A DNA stretch of 64,000 nucleotides from Carnegiea gigantea (GCA_029747015.1 JAKOGI010000142.1:890001-954000), one strand, 5' to 3'; shown: positions 1-12,257, counted from the stretch's first letter. Made by a program: numbers and translations. Notes: generated from the sequence alone by a model not told the origin.

Positions 1-573
1 ATTTTCCTGCGACTTTCTCACCTTTCAACGAATGTCCTGACTTTTAAATGGACTCTGAAAGTGTCGCAAAACTTAGGAAAGGATACTAACGAGCGCCTGG
101 TTTGAACAATGACCTTAGGTTGGGGGGTGGGCAATAGAGCACTCAGTCTTAATGCATTACCCTGGTTCTCTAAAACACAGTGTACTTGTCAGCTTGTGGC
201 CTAGTATTCAAGCACATTAAAAAGTATAGTTTAGGACAATCCAAGTTGTTATCATTGCTAGGAGAAATGTGTTCGTGTACTTGTCTAATTCATGTTTGCA
301 GATCTTTCCATTGGCCAAACTGTGTTCGTGTACTTATCTAATGCAGTTTTGCAGATTGTAGACTACATTAATTGACAAACTGCTCTAGACACTCTACAAA
401 TGACTTGAAGTTGTAGCTACTATGGTTGAGAAAAACACTAGTTTATTTTGTTTTTTAAAAAAAAAAATCCTGGATACATTGGATTATCGGAACTCAAGAA
501 CTCACCATTCACAAGAAGGAATGTTAAAAACAAAAACTACTTGTGGGTCATGTGGATAAGCAGAAGACCTATA
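1..573. other. Intergenic, with a short imperfect tandem duplication
   Basis: No coding potential was seen. Positions 268-320 and 321-380 are imperfect copies of one another; both begin TGTGTTCGTGTACTT and end near a CCAAAC/GACAAAC motif. The stretch lies downstream (3') of the minus-strand gene at 574-1266, so part of it is probably that gene's 3'UTR and flank. Confidence 0.5.
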
Positions 574-1266
574 TCAAGCCAGTTTGGGTGTCGAGTAAAC
601 CATTGGAGATGCCCGAGAACTACAGAATTCAGCACACATCTCTGTGAAGAACTTGTCAACGATGTCGAGATAAGCAGGACAAGTGAGCCGGGAGTAGTAA
701 TGAAGAACCTCTTCGACATCCATCTTATGATCAGCAGTGCCTTCACCCATGAGCTCCATCTCCTTCAACTTCTCAGCGAGCAAGCACAGCCTCCTCTCCC
801 TAGCACTCCTAGAACAAAGGTCAGGAGATTGCCTTTTTCCTTGACTTATCATATAATTTGGTCTCTTGTTCTGTCCAAATTCTCTCCTTTCTGCATGATT
901 TTCTGTGCAGAATTCCTCTTTCTGCTGTGTGATTGCTACTGATACCAGCTTCTGAGATGTATCTGCATGATAAAGCTCTTGGGTTTTTTGGGTTCTTGTG
1001 AACAAAGGTTTCTTCTGACCCTTGTTCTTCATCCGGCTCTTACTCGAGTCCCACTGATGGGTGAACTCAGAGTAGAAGTTGTCCAACTCTTTATACCCAG
1101 TTCCGATATCCCCACCAGTGGCATCGCGGCCACATGGGAAGGGATGTAAGGGAGGTTTTTTCGGTAGCCTTTCATACATGTTTCCTTTGGAAAACAATGA
1201 TTTAAACCCGTCGATTGTTCTTTGGATGAACTTCTTGGTGTGGGATATGGAGTCCCTTAGCAGCAT
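574..1266 (-). CDS. Uncharacterised plant protein, 230 aa
   Basis: Single open frame of 230 residues without an intron. The N-terminus is basic (MLLRDSISHTKKFIQ) and is followed by a Pro/Gly-rich stretch (about residues 35-55). The middle is highly charged and low in complexity. The C-terminal part (about 155-215) looks most constrained, with a helical segment (RRLCLLAEKLKEMELM), an acidic patch (MDVEEVLHYYSRLTCPAY) and a hydrophobic/acidic end (LDIVDKFFTEMCAEF). There is no signal peptide, membrane segment or recognisable catalytic motif. The start is supported by a TATA-like box about 50 bp upstream on the minus strand. The ORF is much longer than chance in such AT-rich DNA, and its pattern of conserved-looking blocks resembles plant-specific proteins of unknown function. 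I cannot name the family. Codon usage and length argue for a real gene; its function is unknown. Confidence 0.7.
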   Translation of the reverse strand: MLLRDSISHTKKFIQRTIDGFKSLFSKGNMYERLPKKPPLHPFPCGRDATGGDIGTGYKELDNFYSEFTHQWDSSKSRMKNKGQKKPLFTRTQKTQELYHADTSQKLVSVAITQQKEEFCTENHAERREFGQNKRPNYMISQGKRQSPDLCSRSARERRLCLLAEKLKEMELMGEGTADHKMDVEEVLHYYSRLTCPAYLDIVDKFFTEMCAEFCSSRASPMVYSTPKLA

Positions 1267-1311
1267 TTTCTTCCCTCAGTGATGTTGGTTGTTGAGACCA
1301 GCTCTTCATAG

Positions 1312-1324
1312 AAACATATAAAAC
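1312..1324 (-). promoter_or_regulatory. TATA-like box of the 230-aa gene
   Basis: Read on the minus strand the sequence is TTTTATATG, about 50 bp before the ATG at 1266. Transcription would start near 1290, downstream of an out-of-frame ATG at 1309, so that upstream ATG would not be in the mRNA. Confidence 0.45.
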
Positions 1325-1673
1325 AAGAGAGAGTGGTTGAATGATGTTTACTTTGTTAGTAGTATGAGGGGATAGGAGTATCAAAGAAAGACACTTGAGC
1401 TTGATTCTAGGGGGTTTGATTTGGGGGGTTTATATGTTTGTTTTGTTCACATGCTCTTTGCTTGTCATTGGGTTCTCTTCTAGCTTAGCTTACCTAAGGG
1501 TCACTGTCTGATATTACTAAAGTGCCAAAGTTAACAGCTTTTACCACTTTTATTGATTGTGGGAGTGGTTGTGTAGCCTCTTTAGGAGGAATCAAAGGCT
1601 CCTGGTTCTTATTTCCATTTTTCACCTTTCCCGCCAACAAACATCAAACTTTTTCGCTCGTTTCCCTCCTTCT

Positions 1674-1772
1674 TGTGTATGATTGTCGACACCTACGACC
1701 TATATTTCTATTCTTCCGCCTACCCTTCCTGTGTATAACTCTCGACACCCGCAACCATTACTTCTATTCTTT
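1674..1772. repeat. Tandem duplication, two ~56-bp units
   Basis: Units starting at 1674 and 1730 both begin TGTGTAT, contain TCGACACC and end TTCTATTCTT, differing at a few positions. No gene is associated. Confidence 0.6.
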
Positions 1773-1880
1773 GGGTCTGTGGTTTTCAACTTATCACAAG
1801 TTCTCCTCATCAGTGTTTAGCATTAATCAGCGTTTATCAGAAGCAATTAGCACTCATCAGCACTAATCAACACTCATCTT
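1773..1880. repeat. Putative transposon end with 10-bp-periodic subterminal repeats
   Basis: From 1811 the sequence falls into seven consecutive decamers (for example CATTAATCAG, CACTCATCAG, CACTAATCAA). On the minus strand the consensus is roughly CTGATTAGTG. It is preceded at 1773 by GGGTCTGTGGTTTTCAACTT, which resembles the sequence that precedes the decamer array at 27871 (GGGCATGTTGTTTTCGACTT at about 27827). This suggests two copies of one element end. The other end was not found. Confidence 0.5.
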
Positions 1881-2800
1881 ATTAATATTAATTTGCAATA
1901 AGTTATTTATGATGAATTAAAAGGAACAAGCTTTTAATATCATCTCATCTTACTAGTTTAGGAATACGTTAGCATCCTACATAAATTTTTTCTTTTTTTT
2001 GGGTTTTACTGGGATCCTTTATGCGGACCATGATGTCAATATTCGGTAGGAGCCTTTCTGTTAATGATATTCATATACTATGTTAAATTTTCATCAGTTT
2101 AGGGTTTTATAAGGTTCACAATATTAAGCACCGATGCTCCTAATAAAATTTTCTGACTCGGCCCCCCTTTATTTGGGTGACTAGTTTCGACGATCTCTTG
2201 CCTGCTCTCCTAGATAGAATCCTTTAAGCTTAGGTAGATGCGTTTAGTCATGAAGTGTCAAATGAAAGTTATGAAGACCCTTAACAGCAGAAGCCATAAC
2301 CGTAAGTTAGGAGGGGAGTCCTCATCAGTCTATTATAAAAGGCAAGGCTGGCAAGGTAATGTACGTAGGACTTAAGCCTCGTGTTTATGAAGGGAGGTTA
2401 TTGTACATCCTTAGAAAGCCATTTCTCAACTAAAATCTCTTCACCCAGTTGTATTAATGCATTTTTTGGATGATTCTTCTTTGATCATGTCGCATTTATG
2501 TACACTATTTTGATAATCTTCAATTTATCTGAAGTAGTCCCCCGTAGAAGCTTAGTTTCTAATCGATGTCGTCACGTTCTTCATTATAGCTTAGAATTAT
2601 AAGTCAAATATCGGACAGTACTACAATATTAGCCTTTTTCGGGGAGTCTGTAGGAGTCACAAGGGATAATATAGTACAATTACTAGTATGTCTTGTTGAG
2701 GATAAGTATCTGTTTATCTTATCTACACAAAAAGGAAAAATGAACAGTATGTAACACGAAAAAATCTATTTGGCATGGATTTTTTTAAAAAAATAACAAT
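1881..2800. other. AT-rich intergenic, nothing recognised
   Basis: No long ORF, RNA gene or repeat signature was seen. Confidence 0.5.
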
Positions 2801-2804
2801 AGAT

Positions 2805-2965
2805 GTTGGTTCAGGTGGTTTGATACTTGTTTCATTCGAACAATCTCTCAGACTCAGGTCTCTTAAATGGAGAAAACTTGTGATTGAAGAATTATATCCT
2901 TTTATGGATCAACAGTAGATTGACTCTGTTTTAACAGAGGCTCGTATATCCAAAGTCTGATGGAA
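2805..2965 (+). mobile_element. Degenerate SINE, tRNA-like family A
   Basis: Resembles the copies at ~4055, 10398, 20860 (minus) and 25085 (minus). The shared order is GTTGGTTCAGGTGGTTTGATAC, the region of an RNA polymerase III A box, then a degenerate B box (ACTCAGGTCTC), then GGAGAAAACT, then a terminal CTCTG-TTTTA motif. This is the most diverged copy and no target-site duplication is evident. Confidence 0.55.
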
Positions 2966-4054
2966 TACATCATTTTGACAAGCGTTTTTATCTTTAGGTA
3001 CACTAACACAAGTGGATGAATCATTTATGACTTTAATGGATGATTAGCGACCCTTTTAACCTCAAGTATAGACACAATTAGAAGATGGTTTCCATATAAT
3101 CCACAGCCGTAGGGTCAGCGTGATTGGTGCATGATTTAGGAAAGAGAATCATACCAACTTTTTTGTCCTTCTAAAAGTCGATGCTTACTCGTTTTCTACT
3201 GTGAATACTCCCAACCTCCCTGCCGCCAACCAACTCCGTTTTCATGAATTTCATTTTCAAGTACGGATGACAATGGCTTTTAAAGTTGAGAATATTAGTA
3301 CAAGTCCTTCATTTTTTTTTGTTTTTCCCCGGCCATTAGTGGGGTAAAATTCGAAATATATGTAGAAATAAAAGTATGAAGATAACTTCTAAAAGTGGCT
3401 AAAATCTGTCTCTAAATTATGACATTCACAAATAAAACAAATATCAACGATACGATACTTGCCCTCAGCTTATGCTAAAAGATACTTCCGATCAGCACCG
3501 ACTCTAAGCTTGCTTTCTTTTCTTCATCTCCTTTCTCAAGCTCCTAGTGATTCTTCTAATGGCAGGTGTCTCATCACCTATAATAGTCACTCCAATTTTC
3601 TTACCAAGTGCAATCGCCTCTTTAGCAATTTTAGTAGGAGTACGAGTCCTTTATTTCCTCATTTATATTTTCGGTATAAGAGAGAGAAAAAATTATTATA
3701 ATATAATGATATAGTTCTGTAAAGGAAGAATTGAAATTGAAATGGAATACCTCAATCATAACAATTAGGTTAAAATTTTGTAGACATGATTCCCCAATTT
3801 AGTGACTGTTTATGTAGAATGGTGTCCAGTTAGCCATTACAATTTAAAGAAACAATCACCAAAGTCACTACAACTTAAGTACATCAATTCACCAAAGACC
3901 AAGTCCACCTCTAGTACCGCTAATTTGATGAGAGTAGGTGAAAATATTGATTTTTTATCATTAATAGGTTTGAAAAAAACCAGTAAAACGATACAGTGAC
4001 CAGCTCAATTAATGAAATTCTACCACCTTTGGACTAATAAAATACATCCAACTA
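2966..4054. other. AT-rich intergenic, nothing recognised
   Basis: Short open frames at 3459-3701 and 3802-3999 lack family motifs and composition support. No gene is called. Confidence 0.45.
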
Positions 4055-4215
4055 AACCAATATAGGTTGGTTTAAATAGTTTGACACTTGTTTCCTTTAA
4101 ACAAAAGTCAGTCTCGGGTTTGAGTCTCATGAATGAAGAAAATCTATGATAGAAGAACTCTACCTCTTATTGGGCCAGCAGTAGTTCGATTCATATATAT
4201 TTATTAAAATGACAC
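4055..4215 (+). mobile_element. SINE, tRNA-like family A
   Basis: Begins CCAATATAGGTTGG (identical or nearly so in the 10398 copy). Contains an A-box-like GGTTTAAATAGTTTGACAC and a B-box-like CGGGTTTGAGTCTC, followed by GAAGAAAATCTATGATAG. Two short elements, this one and the minus-strand SINE starting at 4249, are almost adjacent. Confidence 0.65.
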
Positions 4216-4233
4216 AAGACTCTTCAAAAATAT

Positions 4234-4490
4234 GCCATGTATCAATCTTTTTTTTTTAAAAAAAAAAACAAGAGTAAGCGAGCCCAGCCCATTGACCCCT
4301 ATGTCAGAGGTACCCGATAGATCTGAACTAGCCACAGAAAGGGGAATGTCAAAGTCTAGGCCTACACAAACCTCCCATACATAATTGCACAAAGGTAGAA
4401 TCGTGCCCCCCAAATTTGAACTCGGGTGGGGGAGGACATGTGGAGTGTTGGCCACCTGGCCAACTCCTCTTCGACGCCATGTATCAATCT
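4234..4490 (-). mobile_element. SINE, family B, with a perfect 15-bp target-site duplication
   Basis: GCCATGTATCAATCT occurs at 4234-4248 and again at 4476-4490, flanking a 227-bp insert (4249-4475). In minus orientation the insert starts GTCGAAGAGGAGTTGGCC, contains an A-box-like GGCCAGGTGGCC, a B-box-like CGAGTTCAAATTTG, and ends in an A/T-rich tail (the T/A run at 4249-4268). Intact box spacing, the tail and the TSD together are diagnostic of LINE-mobilised SINE retroposition. Within-window relatives of this family were not found. Confidence 0.8.
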
Positions 4491-6486
4491 CTTACTATAT
4501 GATTGAAGTGGCGCATTGCTATTGATTTTTTTAAAAAAAACATTCAATAATTTTCCATTCAGCCATAAATGCTAATTAAGTTTGTGTATGTTACAATGTA
4601 GTAACTTATTCAATACTAAATTATAAAATTAATGCTGACAATAATTGTTATCTTTGAGTATTCTAAAATGTAACCATCTATATGATTGAATGATAGAGTT
4701 AATAATGTTAAATAATAGAATTATAAATAACGTTATCTACTGTTTAAAGAAGAAGAAAAAAATTTAACAAACAACTCCCTTATGTTTTACCTTTTAATGT
4801 AATAAAATCAAAGAATTTATTATTACTAAGAGGTTTTTTGGTGTGAAAAGAGGGGAATCCCCTAAAAAAATGAGAGTTGACATTTACATATTTTTTTTAT
4901 ATTTCTAAATATCATTCTTTTTTATAAATTACTATAGAAGATTTTATAACAACACATTTTTTTAATATATATACTTTAATAGTTGATTGTTTTAATTTAA
5001 GATTATTTAATGTATAATAATAAAATAAAACCTCACAAAATTATTCCCAACATTGCATAGGTCAAGAAAATCTAGTTTACATTAAATGAGAAAAAAATTA
5101 TTAGATTACATAATTATTCTCTACGCACTATTAACATGTAATTTGTACCCTCCTGTTAGATTTAAAAGGAGCAAGACTCATGAACGGCCCAAGTATGGAC
5201 ATGGGCCAAGTGGGCCGGCCCACCTCCATATTCGCCAAATGGAAACGATTAGTTGAACTGTGATCTCTGTATTCGGTATTTGAGGTCAAGTATGAAATAT
5301 GAAATATGAAGAAAAAATGAAAAATATAAAAGCCGAATTTTGAAATTTCAAAAGAAGATAAATCGGAAAAGATCTTAATCATTTTCATTATTTTGATATA
5401 AATGTTAATTTTAATAAATAAATAAACAAACTTGGTTGCGAAGAATTTGAAAAGATCATGTGACAAAGTACTTTCAGGCAAGATGCATTTTGCTGCTCGA
5501 ATAATAATGATATTCTCTAGTTATTAAACGTATTTGTTACCGTTAGAATATAAATCCTATTTCTAACCTTTAAGTACCAATGTTACGAGGTTAGCTAATC
5601 GGAAATTTTTTTTAAAAAATTATGTCCAAAAGTCCTTTAAGATTTCTAAATCATTTGCCAAGAAAAATCAACATGATGTCGATGATGAACTTTATTAATA
5701 TTAGTGGATCCAAAATGGAATTGATCGACCCTAGAACTTTTGATGTGATTATATCTAAAAAATATATTTTTAGTCTAGAGAATTAGAAAAACAATACAGC
5801 AGTAAGAGGTCAGATTGTTATTTATACATATTTTGAGAATAATATAAGTCGATTTCACATGATTGACTCTTTTGTCATTTTAAGTTTGTTTGGTTTGGAG
5901 TGACCTATTCCAAATGTTTTCATTGTTGTTCAAATCAAAACAGAATCTCGTTCTGTGAGTAATACTATGTAATTTTTTATATTCGATCTTTTTAATATGT
6001 ATTACGGGGCTTAATGCATAAAAAACGGAAAATAATGTTCACTTGCTTCATCCTATATCTACTGTCAATTTTTCTAATTCCATACTGTTGTGTCAAAGTT
6101 TACCTTTTTTTAAAAAAAATAATATTGTCCTCATTAGTTAAAAATCCGTTTCAAAAATTCCAATGCAATTTAATATTTATTTTCACAAAAACCCCAAAAA
6201 AAATAATGCTTAGTGATTTAATGAGAAAACAACCCTAAAAAGAACACTCATATAAGAGTTTACTGTGCACTAGTGCAGTACCTGCAATTTGCACATCTTT
6301 AAACATCTGGTGCAGAATTGCAGTGCAATGTGGACAACAGATCCAAATTCCCTTGGATTTCGAAAATTTTTTCCTCAGGGAGTTCAAATTCGCATCTGTG
6401 AGAATATGTTTCAAAGCTTACACCATTTTGGGGGCTGTTCCTTTTTGGGATTGTTCTTTTCATCTGAAAAAGTAACATCATTTCAG
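4491..6486. other. AT-rich intergenic with one GC-rich TGGGCC cluster
   Basis: Nothing coding is credible. At 5184-5221 several GGCCCA/TGGGCC motifs occur within about 40 bp (GGCCCAAGTATGG, ATGGGCCAAG, TGGGCCGGCCCA). In plants TGGGCC/T is the 'site II' motif bound by TCP factors in promoters, but no gene start is visible next to it. Confidence 0.4.
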
Positions 6487-7075
6487 TTAGAGCTGAAAAA
6501 TGGGTCGAGTTGGGCTCGTGTTCGTGTCGAACTTAAACAAGTTGAGAATTCCTCGACTGAACTTGTTTATTAAACAGGTTAAAAATCATTGACCTGTGCC
6601 AATTTAATTTTTAAATGGGTTATGTTGACCCGTTTAACCCGATTAAGATGAACAAATCAAGTTCAGCTGTCTAAGTGTCAATTTATCCAATTAAGATTTT
6701 CAAGTAATACGTAATTATATAGCATTAAAAATCAAGTTTACATACATCATTGTGTAATTATTGTCTAAAGCTCGCCCGATTCATCATAATTCACATTTTC
6801 ATATTTATTTTTAAGTTTTGTGTTCTTAATTATCAAAAAATAGGTGAACAGAGAAATGATAAACAGGTTGACTTGTTTAATCCGTTTAACTAAACGAGCT
6901 AAATAGGTATTTTTTTTCATGTTGAAAATCTCGACCGGAACATAACACATTCAATTACACAGGTTCAATGTGTCAATCCATTTAATTAAATGGGTGAAAA
7001 TTTGTATCCAATCCCACTTACTTTTGTGTCGATTTTGACTCGATAATCAATTCGGTCAGCTTTGTCCAGCTCTAA
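6487..7075. mobile_element. ~590-bp TIR element ending in TTAGAGCTG
   Basis: Left end TTAGAGCTGAAAAATGGGTC. The right end, read from the other strand, is TTAGAGCTGGACAAAGC. Internal sequence is rich in degenerate GGGTCGA/CGTTTAA motifs, like the shorter AGAGCTG-ended repeats at 35006, 36451 and 62085. No ORF; non-autonomous. Confidence 0.5.
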
Positions 7076-8804
7076 TTTTAGTATATATTAATAGAATTTT
7101 CATTTGAAAAATTAATATGACGGATTGAAATTTGTGATAGCTTGAGAAAAAAATTTAGAAATTTAGAAAAAATTATGTGATTCAAAATCTATTGAATGGT
7201 TTTAGGTTGACAAACGTAACGTACAAAATTTTTTGTAGGTGTTTGAAAAAGGGTCTTTTTTTACTTAGAAGGCACAACGATCTATAACTTTTTTTTAGAT
7301 ATTTTCAGACACTATTAGTTGCAAAAATTTATTTAAAATTTTATATAAAATTTCATAAAATATCTGAAATGAATATTAATAAAAACTAATGTTAAGCATC
7401 CATGCGATGCATAGGTAATTTAATAAGTTTTCTAGTTATAGTATTGTATGCAGTTTGAGAGTAAGAATATCACGGTAAAAATGTGTTAAAATGAATATAT
7501 TTTTAGTACTAAAAAAATATTAATATTCACGTGAAGCATTGTCTTACTCTAAAACTTGAAAAATTTTACTAAGTTTTCACATGTTACAATAATAACATGT
7601 GTTAAAGGTACATAATTTTACCATCATTAATAGTTAATATACTAGACTGGACTTTCGTGCTTTGAAAATCGAAAGCAAATTAGTACCTCTTGATAGTAAA
7701 TTTTGGTAGAATTACTTTGTATATATAGGACACGTAACTGAGACTGTATTACATCTAAGATTTGTGATATTCCATAATTATTTTTGTTTATATTCAAATA
7801 GATAGAAAAAAAATAATGATGAAAATTAAATATCTTTTATTACTTTTTCATGATAATAATTGTGTTTTCATGGTGGATAAGATATACAATATATGAATAT
7901 GTGTATATGGCTATATGTCAGTATAATATTCCATATTAGGAGCCAAAGTTTGGTAAAAGTTGAAAACCAAAAATGTTAGATTATCCGTAACAGGTGCATT
8001 TATTTTTCTTATAATATAATCCATTATTTTTGGTAATATTGGAAGTAGTTTTTTTTTTGATAAAGAATATTGGACGTAGAATTAGTAATATGATATAATC
8101 TTTTTGATCAAAAGTAATATAATAAATAGTTTGTTATTATTCAACTTTTTTATAATTTAGAAAGAAAATATTTAGAATTGTAATTAACTTTTAAATTTTT
8201 TTTTGGGGGGGGGGAATTTCCTTCATTCATGATTAACTCACATTGTTTAACAAAAATAAAAACTATTAATTATCTTAAAAATTTTGTGTAAATATCACAT
8301 ATCAAAAATTTAAGTTGTTTTGTTTTAATACAGATATATAGATTAATCAATAATATTAAATTTTGAAAATGATAAAAATGAGAAACTATTATACAAAATT
8401 CCTTCATTCTTTTTATTTTATTTTTTTTCAATTCAGCAACTCCGATCATAATCATGGATTATTTTTGGGAGGCGCTCCATTCGACATTGAGATCTCTGAA
8501 ATTTTAAAATATATTTATACAATTACCTAATAATTGCATTGTCTTTATTTATTTATTTATTTATTTATTTATTTTTCAAATTTAGAATATTTCTGAAGGA
8601 AAGTGGCCCAGGGAAGTCTGCCCCTCCTGTAGAGTTACTAGTTTCACTGTGATTTTTTTTGTTTTGCATTTTGTCTTCACGTTTAGCTTTTTTGTGGTAT
8701 TTCAAATGAGTGGAGCAATTATTTGCATATTATTGATGTGATTGGATCAATTTTAGTAATGCACAAAACAAACTCTTCCCTTGTGGATTATCAGTTTATC
8801 ACTA
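7076..8804. other. AT-rich intergenic; (TTTA)n microsatellite and T/G tract
   Basis: About eight TTTA/TTTAT units lie at 8541-8575, and a T8-G11 junction at about 8198-8214. No ORF or RNA gene was recognised. Confidence 0.5.
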
Positions 8805-8950
8805 CTACAACAACAACTATTCTCAGTATAGCTCCCACTTTCGCGAGGTCTGAAGAGATTAAGTTGTAGGTAGTCTTACCCGTACGTGTATAACTATATG
8901 TAAAAAGATTGTTTCCAATAGACCTACACAAAAAGTTTTAAGACGATATT
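8805..8950 (-). mobile_element. 3' end of an RTE-type LINE / TTG-tailed SINE
   Basis: The plus strand starts ACAACAACAACT, which is a (TTG)n tail read backwards. It continues with a diverged copy of the ~100-bp sequence found at the 3' end of the LINE at 41.67-41.78 kb (GCTCCCACTTTCGCGAGGTC, then CTTACCCGTACG and CCAATAGACCTACACAA). No coding part remains. Confidence 0.65.
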
Positions 8951-10397
8951 TAGATGTTGAAAATCGATTGATAAAATAATCTAATTGAAGCTAGCAAATA
9001 TGCAAGATGATTCGATCATTAATTTTTAATCTGTGACAGAAATTTTGCAGAATAAGTAGGATTTTAGTTTAATATTTCGAACTGATAAGAAAACAAATTA
9101 AATCAATATAATGAGTTATGTAAACCCTAAATTGATACTTTATAATGTCTTTAACTAAGAAGTCATACAAGTTTTAGCCAAAACATTCTCTATTATTTTA
9201 AGTCACTTATTACACGTTACTAAAGTCAAACTCTTTTTGGGTAGTAATACCTGCAAAGATAAAACCACTTACATCTGAATCTCTTCAAACTCTATTTAAG
9301 CGGAACCCACACTGAAAATTTATTATTATTATTATTATTGTTATACATTACTGCCTTACTGGCTTGCTTAATTAATGCTTTCTGTTGATCTTCAATACCT
9401 AACTTTGTCTCTTTGTATATAAGCTCATGGTTGTACTTACAACAAAAGATAGAGGACACAAGAAAGTTAAAGCATGGCCAAAAAAATGGTTCCATGAATC
9501 TTTATGTGGATATGTCTACATATAATATGATGCAATAAACATGCAAGCTTGTGCTTTAATTAATTAATTACATTGATTAATTAATGTTGGAATCGCTATG
9601 AAATTCAGATAATCTTTGACAGACCCAGACACAAATAAAGACACTGGAATTTTGTACTTTGTTGGTTGTTTCATGCAGGAGGAAGTCAGAGGTGTACTAA
9701 TTGGTTCCTTTTGCCTCATCATCATCTGTATTTTTCTCACTATATGCAAACAAAGCTTGTCCAACTAATTATTGATTGTAATTTGTACTACTGCTATAAT
9801 TTTTTGTCATATTCATCTGCATTTTTTTTCCTTCTTGTATTTTGTTTGATTCTCATATTTATTTTCCCTTTTTGGTTTATACTTGACCTTTGACTTTAAT
9901 TTTATGTTCTTAGCTTATTATTCAACTGTCAGGGAAAAAAACATTACTATTAATATAGGTTAAACATGTACAAATTAAAAGCAAAATGGTAATTGATTAT
10001 TTCCACTTGATTCCATATATTCAGTTATAAAATTGGTGACTTGTCCATAGGCATCGTGATATTCATATGTTGCTAATCTTGAATTTATCGTTATTTATTA
10101 TTACTGCTACTAATATTATTATTGTTGTTGTTGTTATTATTATTATTACTATTATTATTATTATTATTATTATTATTGTTACTGCTACTAGCTATTTGTC
10201 TTTGTGTGTGGGTTGTTTAAATTACTTATTGAAGCTTCAATCATATTTCTTGAATCACACTTTCATGGAAATGAATAATTGTATAATGTACATCCCCCAA
10301 AAAAATAAGAATAACGTAGATCACTGGATCAATTGCGTAAAATATACATCATGTACACACACATTGTGGTAAACTGGTAACAAAAGATATGAAGGTA
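8951..10397. other. AT-rich intergenic; ATT microsatellites
   Basis: (ATT)n runs lie at about 9319-9340 and 10116-10180. Open frames through them (such as 10067-10372) are low-complexity artefacts. Confidence 0.5.
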
Positions 10398-10573
10398 CCA
10401 ATATAGGTAGGTTTAATTGATTTGGTACTTGTTCTCCTTAAGCAAGATCTCGGATTCAAGTCTTGTGAATTAAGAAAATCTGCAATGGGAGAGCTCTTCC
10501 CTTATTAGACCAACATAACTCGGCTCTAGTAAAATGGAAGATCTAAACCCCCCAAAAAAGAGATATGAAGGTA
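10385..10573 (+). mobile_element. SINE family A, full length with a 13-bp TSD
   Basis: AGATATGAAGGTA at 10385-10397 and 10561-10573 flanks a 163-bp insert (10398-10560). The insert begins CCAATATAGGTAGG, carries a B-box-like CGGATTCAAGTCTT and ends with a CCCCCCAAAAAA tail. This copy defines both ends of the family. Confidence 0.8.
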
Positions 10574-11498
10574 ATTGTTAAAGTAAGCAATTTATATGTT
10601 TAAACATGTTCCAATGGTTAGGAGTATTATCCTGTCATCATGAAAAAATAAAAAGTTTAATTTATATCTTTCTTGTAAATATGCTGATTCCATATATTTT
10701 TTTTCCTAAAAAAATTCTAATAGTTGACCCATAGAAGTTTGCACACACTTTTATATATTAAAACTGAATTTATTTGCTCATATTTATTTGTTTTTTATAA
10801 AATAGAAATATTCTTTTTTTTTTTTATGCGTCTATATATATGCTGGAGGAATTAAACTAAATACAAACAAAGTTTGAATTACAAAATATCCACCGCAAAC
10901 TCTATTCGTTAAATTATTATTTTTTTTTTAAATTTATTTGTATACAAAAATAGTAGATGAGAACGTGATAGCTTGAGATTGGTCAATTTCTTAATGTGGA
11001 GTCCGTGAGACTCATTTGTCTCTATTTGTCTTTGTGTGTGAATTTTTAAGATAATTTATTCAAGTTTCTATCATATTTCTCTGCGGATAAGTTAGTGATA
11101 TCCATTGTGAGAAAGGCTGTCTAGATTGTATTACTTATATTTCTTACCAAAAAAAAAAATGAAAATAGCTGCCGGTATAATTGTATAAGGTATATTCAAA
11201 AAATAAAATTAATATAGATCACTAGCTTAATTGTGTAACATATAAATGCATGCACACACATATTATGGTAATAACTAATAACAAAAGGTGTTAAGGTAAT
11301 TATTAAAATTTTCAATTTATATATTTAAAAACATTTAACACCACTTTTTGTAAACCCTTTGCAAGAATGTCCCAAATCTAGTTGCATTGTAAAATACTGT
11401 CAAAGATTAAGGAAACGTCCCAACCCTTGTTCTTCCTCCCATTCTTTAGCTCCAATCATTCCCAAAGCAATCCATTCATCTTAAACTTAAACTATTTT
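10574..11498. other. AT-rich intergenic, nothing recognised
   Basis: The TTTGTCTTTGTGTGTG motif at ~10197 recurs at ~11026, and TACACACACATTGTGGTAA (~10352) recurs as CACACACATATTATGGTAA (~11255). This points to an old ~0.9-kb segmental duplication (10190-10400 and 11020-11300). No gene. Confidence 0.4.
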
Positions 11499-12257
11499 GG
11501 CCCTGTTCGGTAAAAGTTTTTTGATCATAAAAAGAACTTTTTGAGAATACTAACAGTTTGACTCTAATCAAAAAGCTGCTTAAAGCGTTTAATTGAAGAG
11601 TTATATGTATTGGCTAGCTTTTTGTATCTAAATTAAAAAATTCTTTGGAGTACCTTTTTCAAAGAGCTTTTAATTTTTACCATTGAAATGACCAGATTGA
11701 CTATAACTATTTTCACAAAGCTATTTCAAATGTCACTCACCAAAAAAAAAAAAAATAAAATCCAAAATGACTATGTCGTGGATGATCATGATGTTTAAAT
11801 TAGCACTTTTATTTTAATATTTTGTAAATTTTTTCAAGTAGTCTATATTAATTAGTCTTACATAATAGATAAATAGATTTATATCGCATAAATTTCAAAT
11901 ATTATTATAAAGAAAATTAAGACAATGATGGATAAAAGTGCATATTGTCATAGCCAAAATTGGATAAAGGTATAAATGTAATTTTATACGCCACCGAATT
12001 TGTAATTCATATTTAGCAGAAAAATAAACATGCAATGCATAAAGATTCTTACATTTTAAAAAATAAATAAGAAATTGAATAAGGGAATAAGTGTAATTTT
12101 ACAAAACAAGCTCGTTAAAAAGAATTAATTTCATCGAACACTTTTTTCCAAATGCAGCTAATGCAATTAGTTATGCCGAATAGCTAATGTAATAAACTAA
12201 TAACTAACAAAATAATGCAACTAGCTAACAGTTAATAATTGATTGTCAAACAGTATC
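11499..12257. mobile_element. Non-autonomous TIR element, GGCCCTGTTCGG-ended
   Basis: Starts GGCCCTGTTCGGTAAAAG, the same terminal dodecamer type as the MITEs at 22.2, 26.97 and 47.99 kb. The proposed right end is CAAACAGTATC, an imperfect inverse. Subterminal AGCTAATG/TTAGCT repeats are rich on the right. No ORF. The right boundary is uncertain. Confidence 0.5.

Noticed and set aside
1202..1384. Upstream ORF (MKSWSQQ...) overlapping the start of the 230-aa gene
   Set aside because: Its ATG (1309) is only ~5-15 bp from the TATA-like box, so transcription should begin downstream of it.
5131..5481. 116-aa minus-strand ORF
   Set aside because: It is AT-rich low-complexity sequence (Phe/Ile/Lys runs) with no family motif or promoter.
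10067..10372. 101-aa ORF with poly-isoleucine
   Set aside because: It is translation of an ATT microsatellite.
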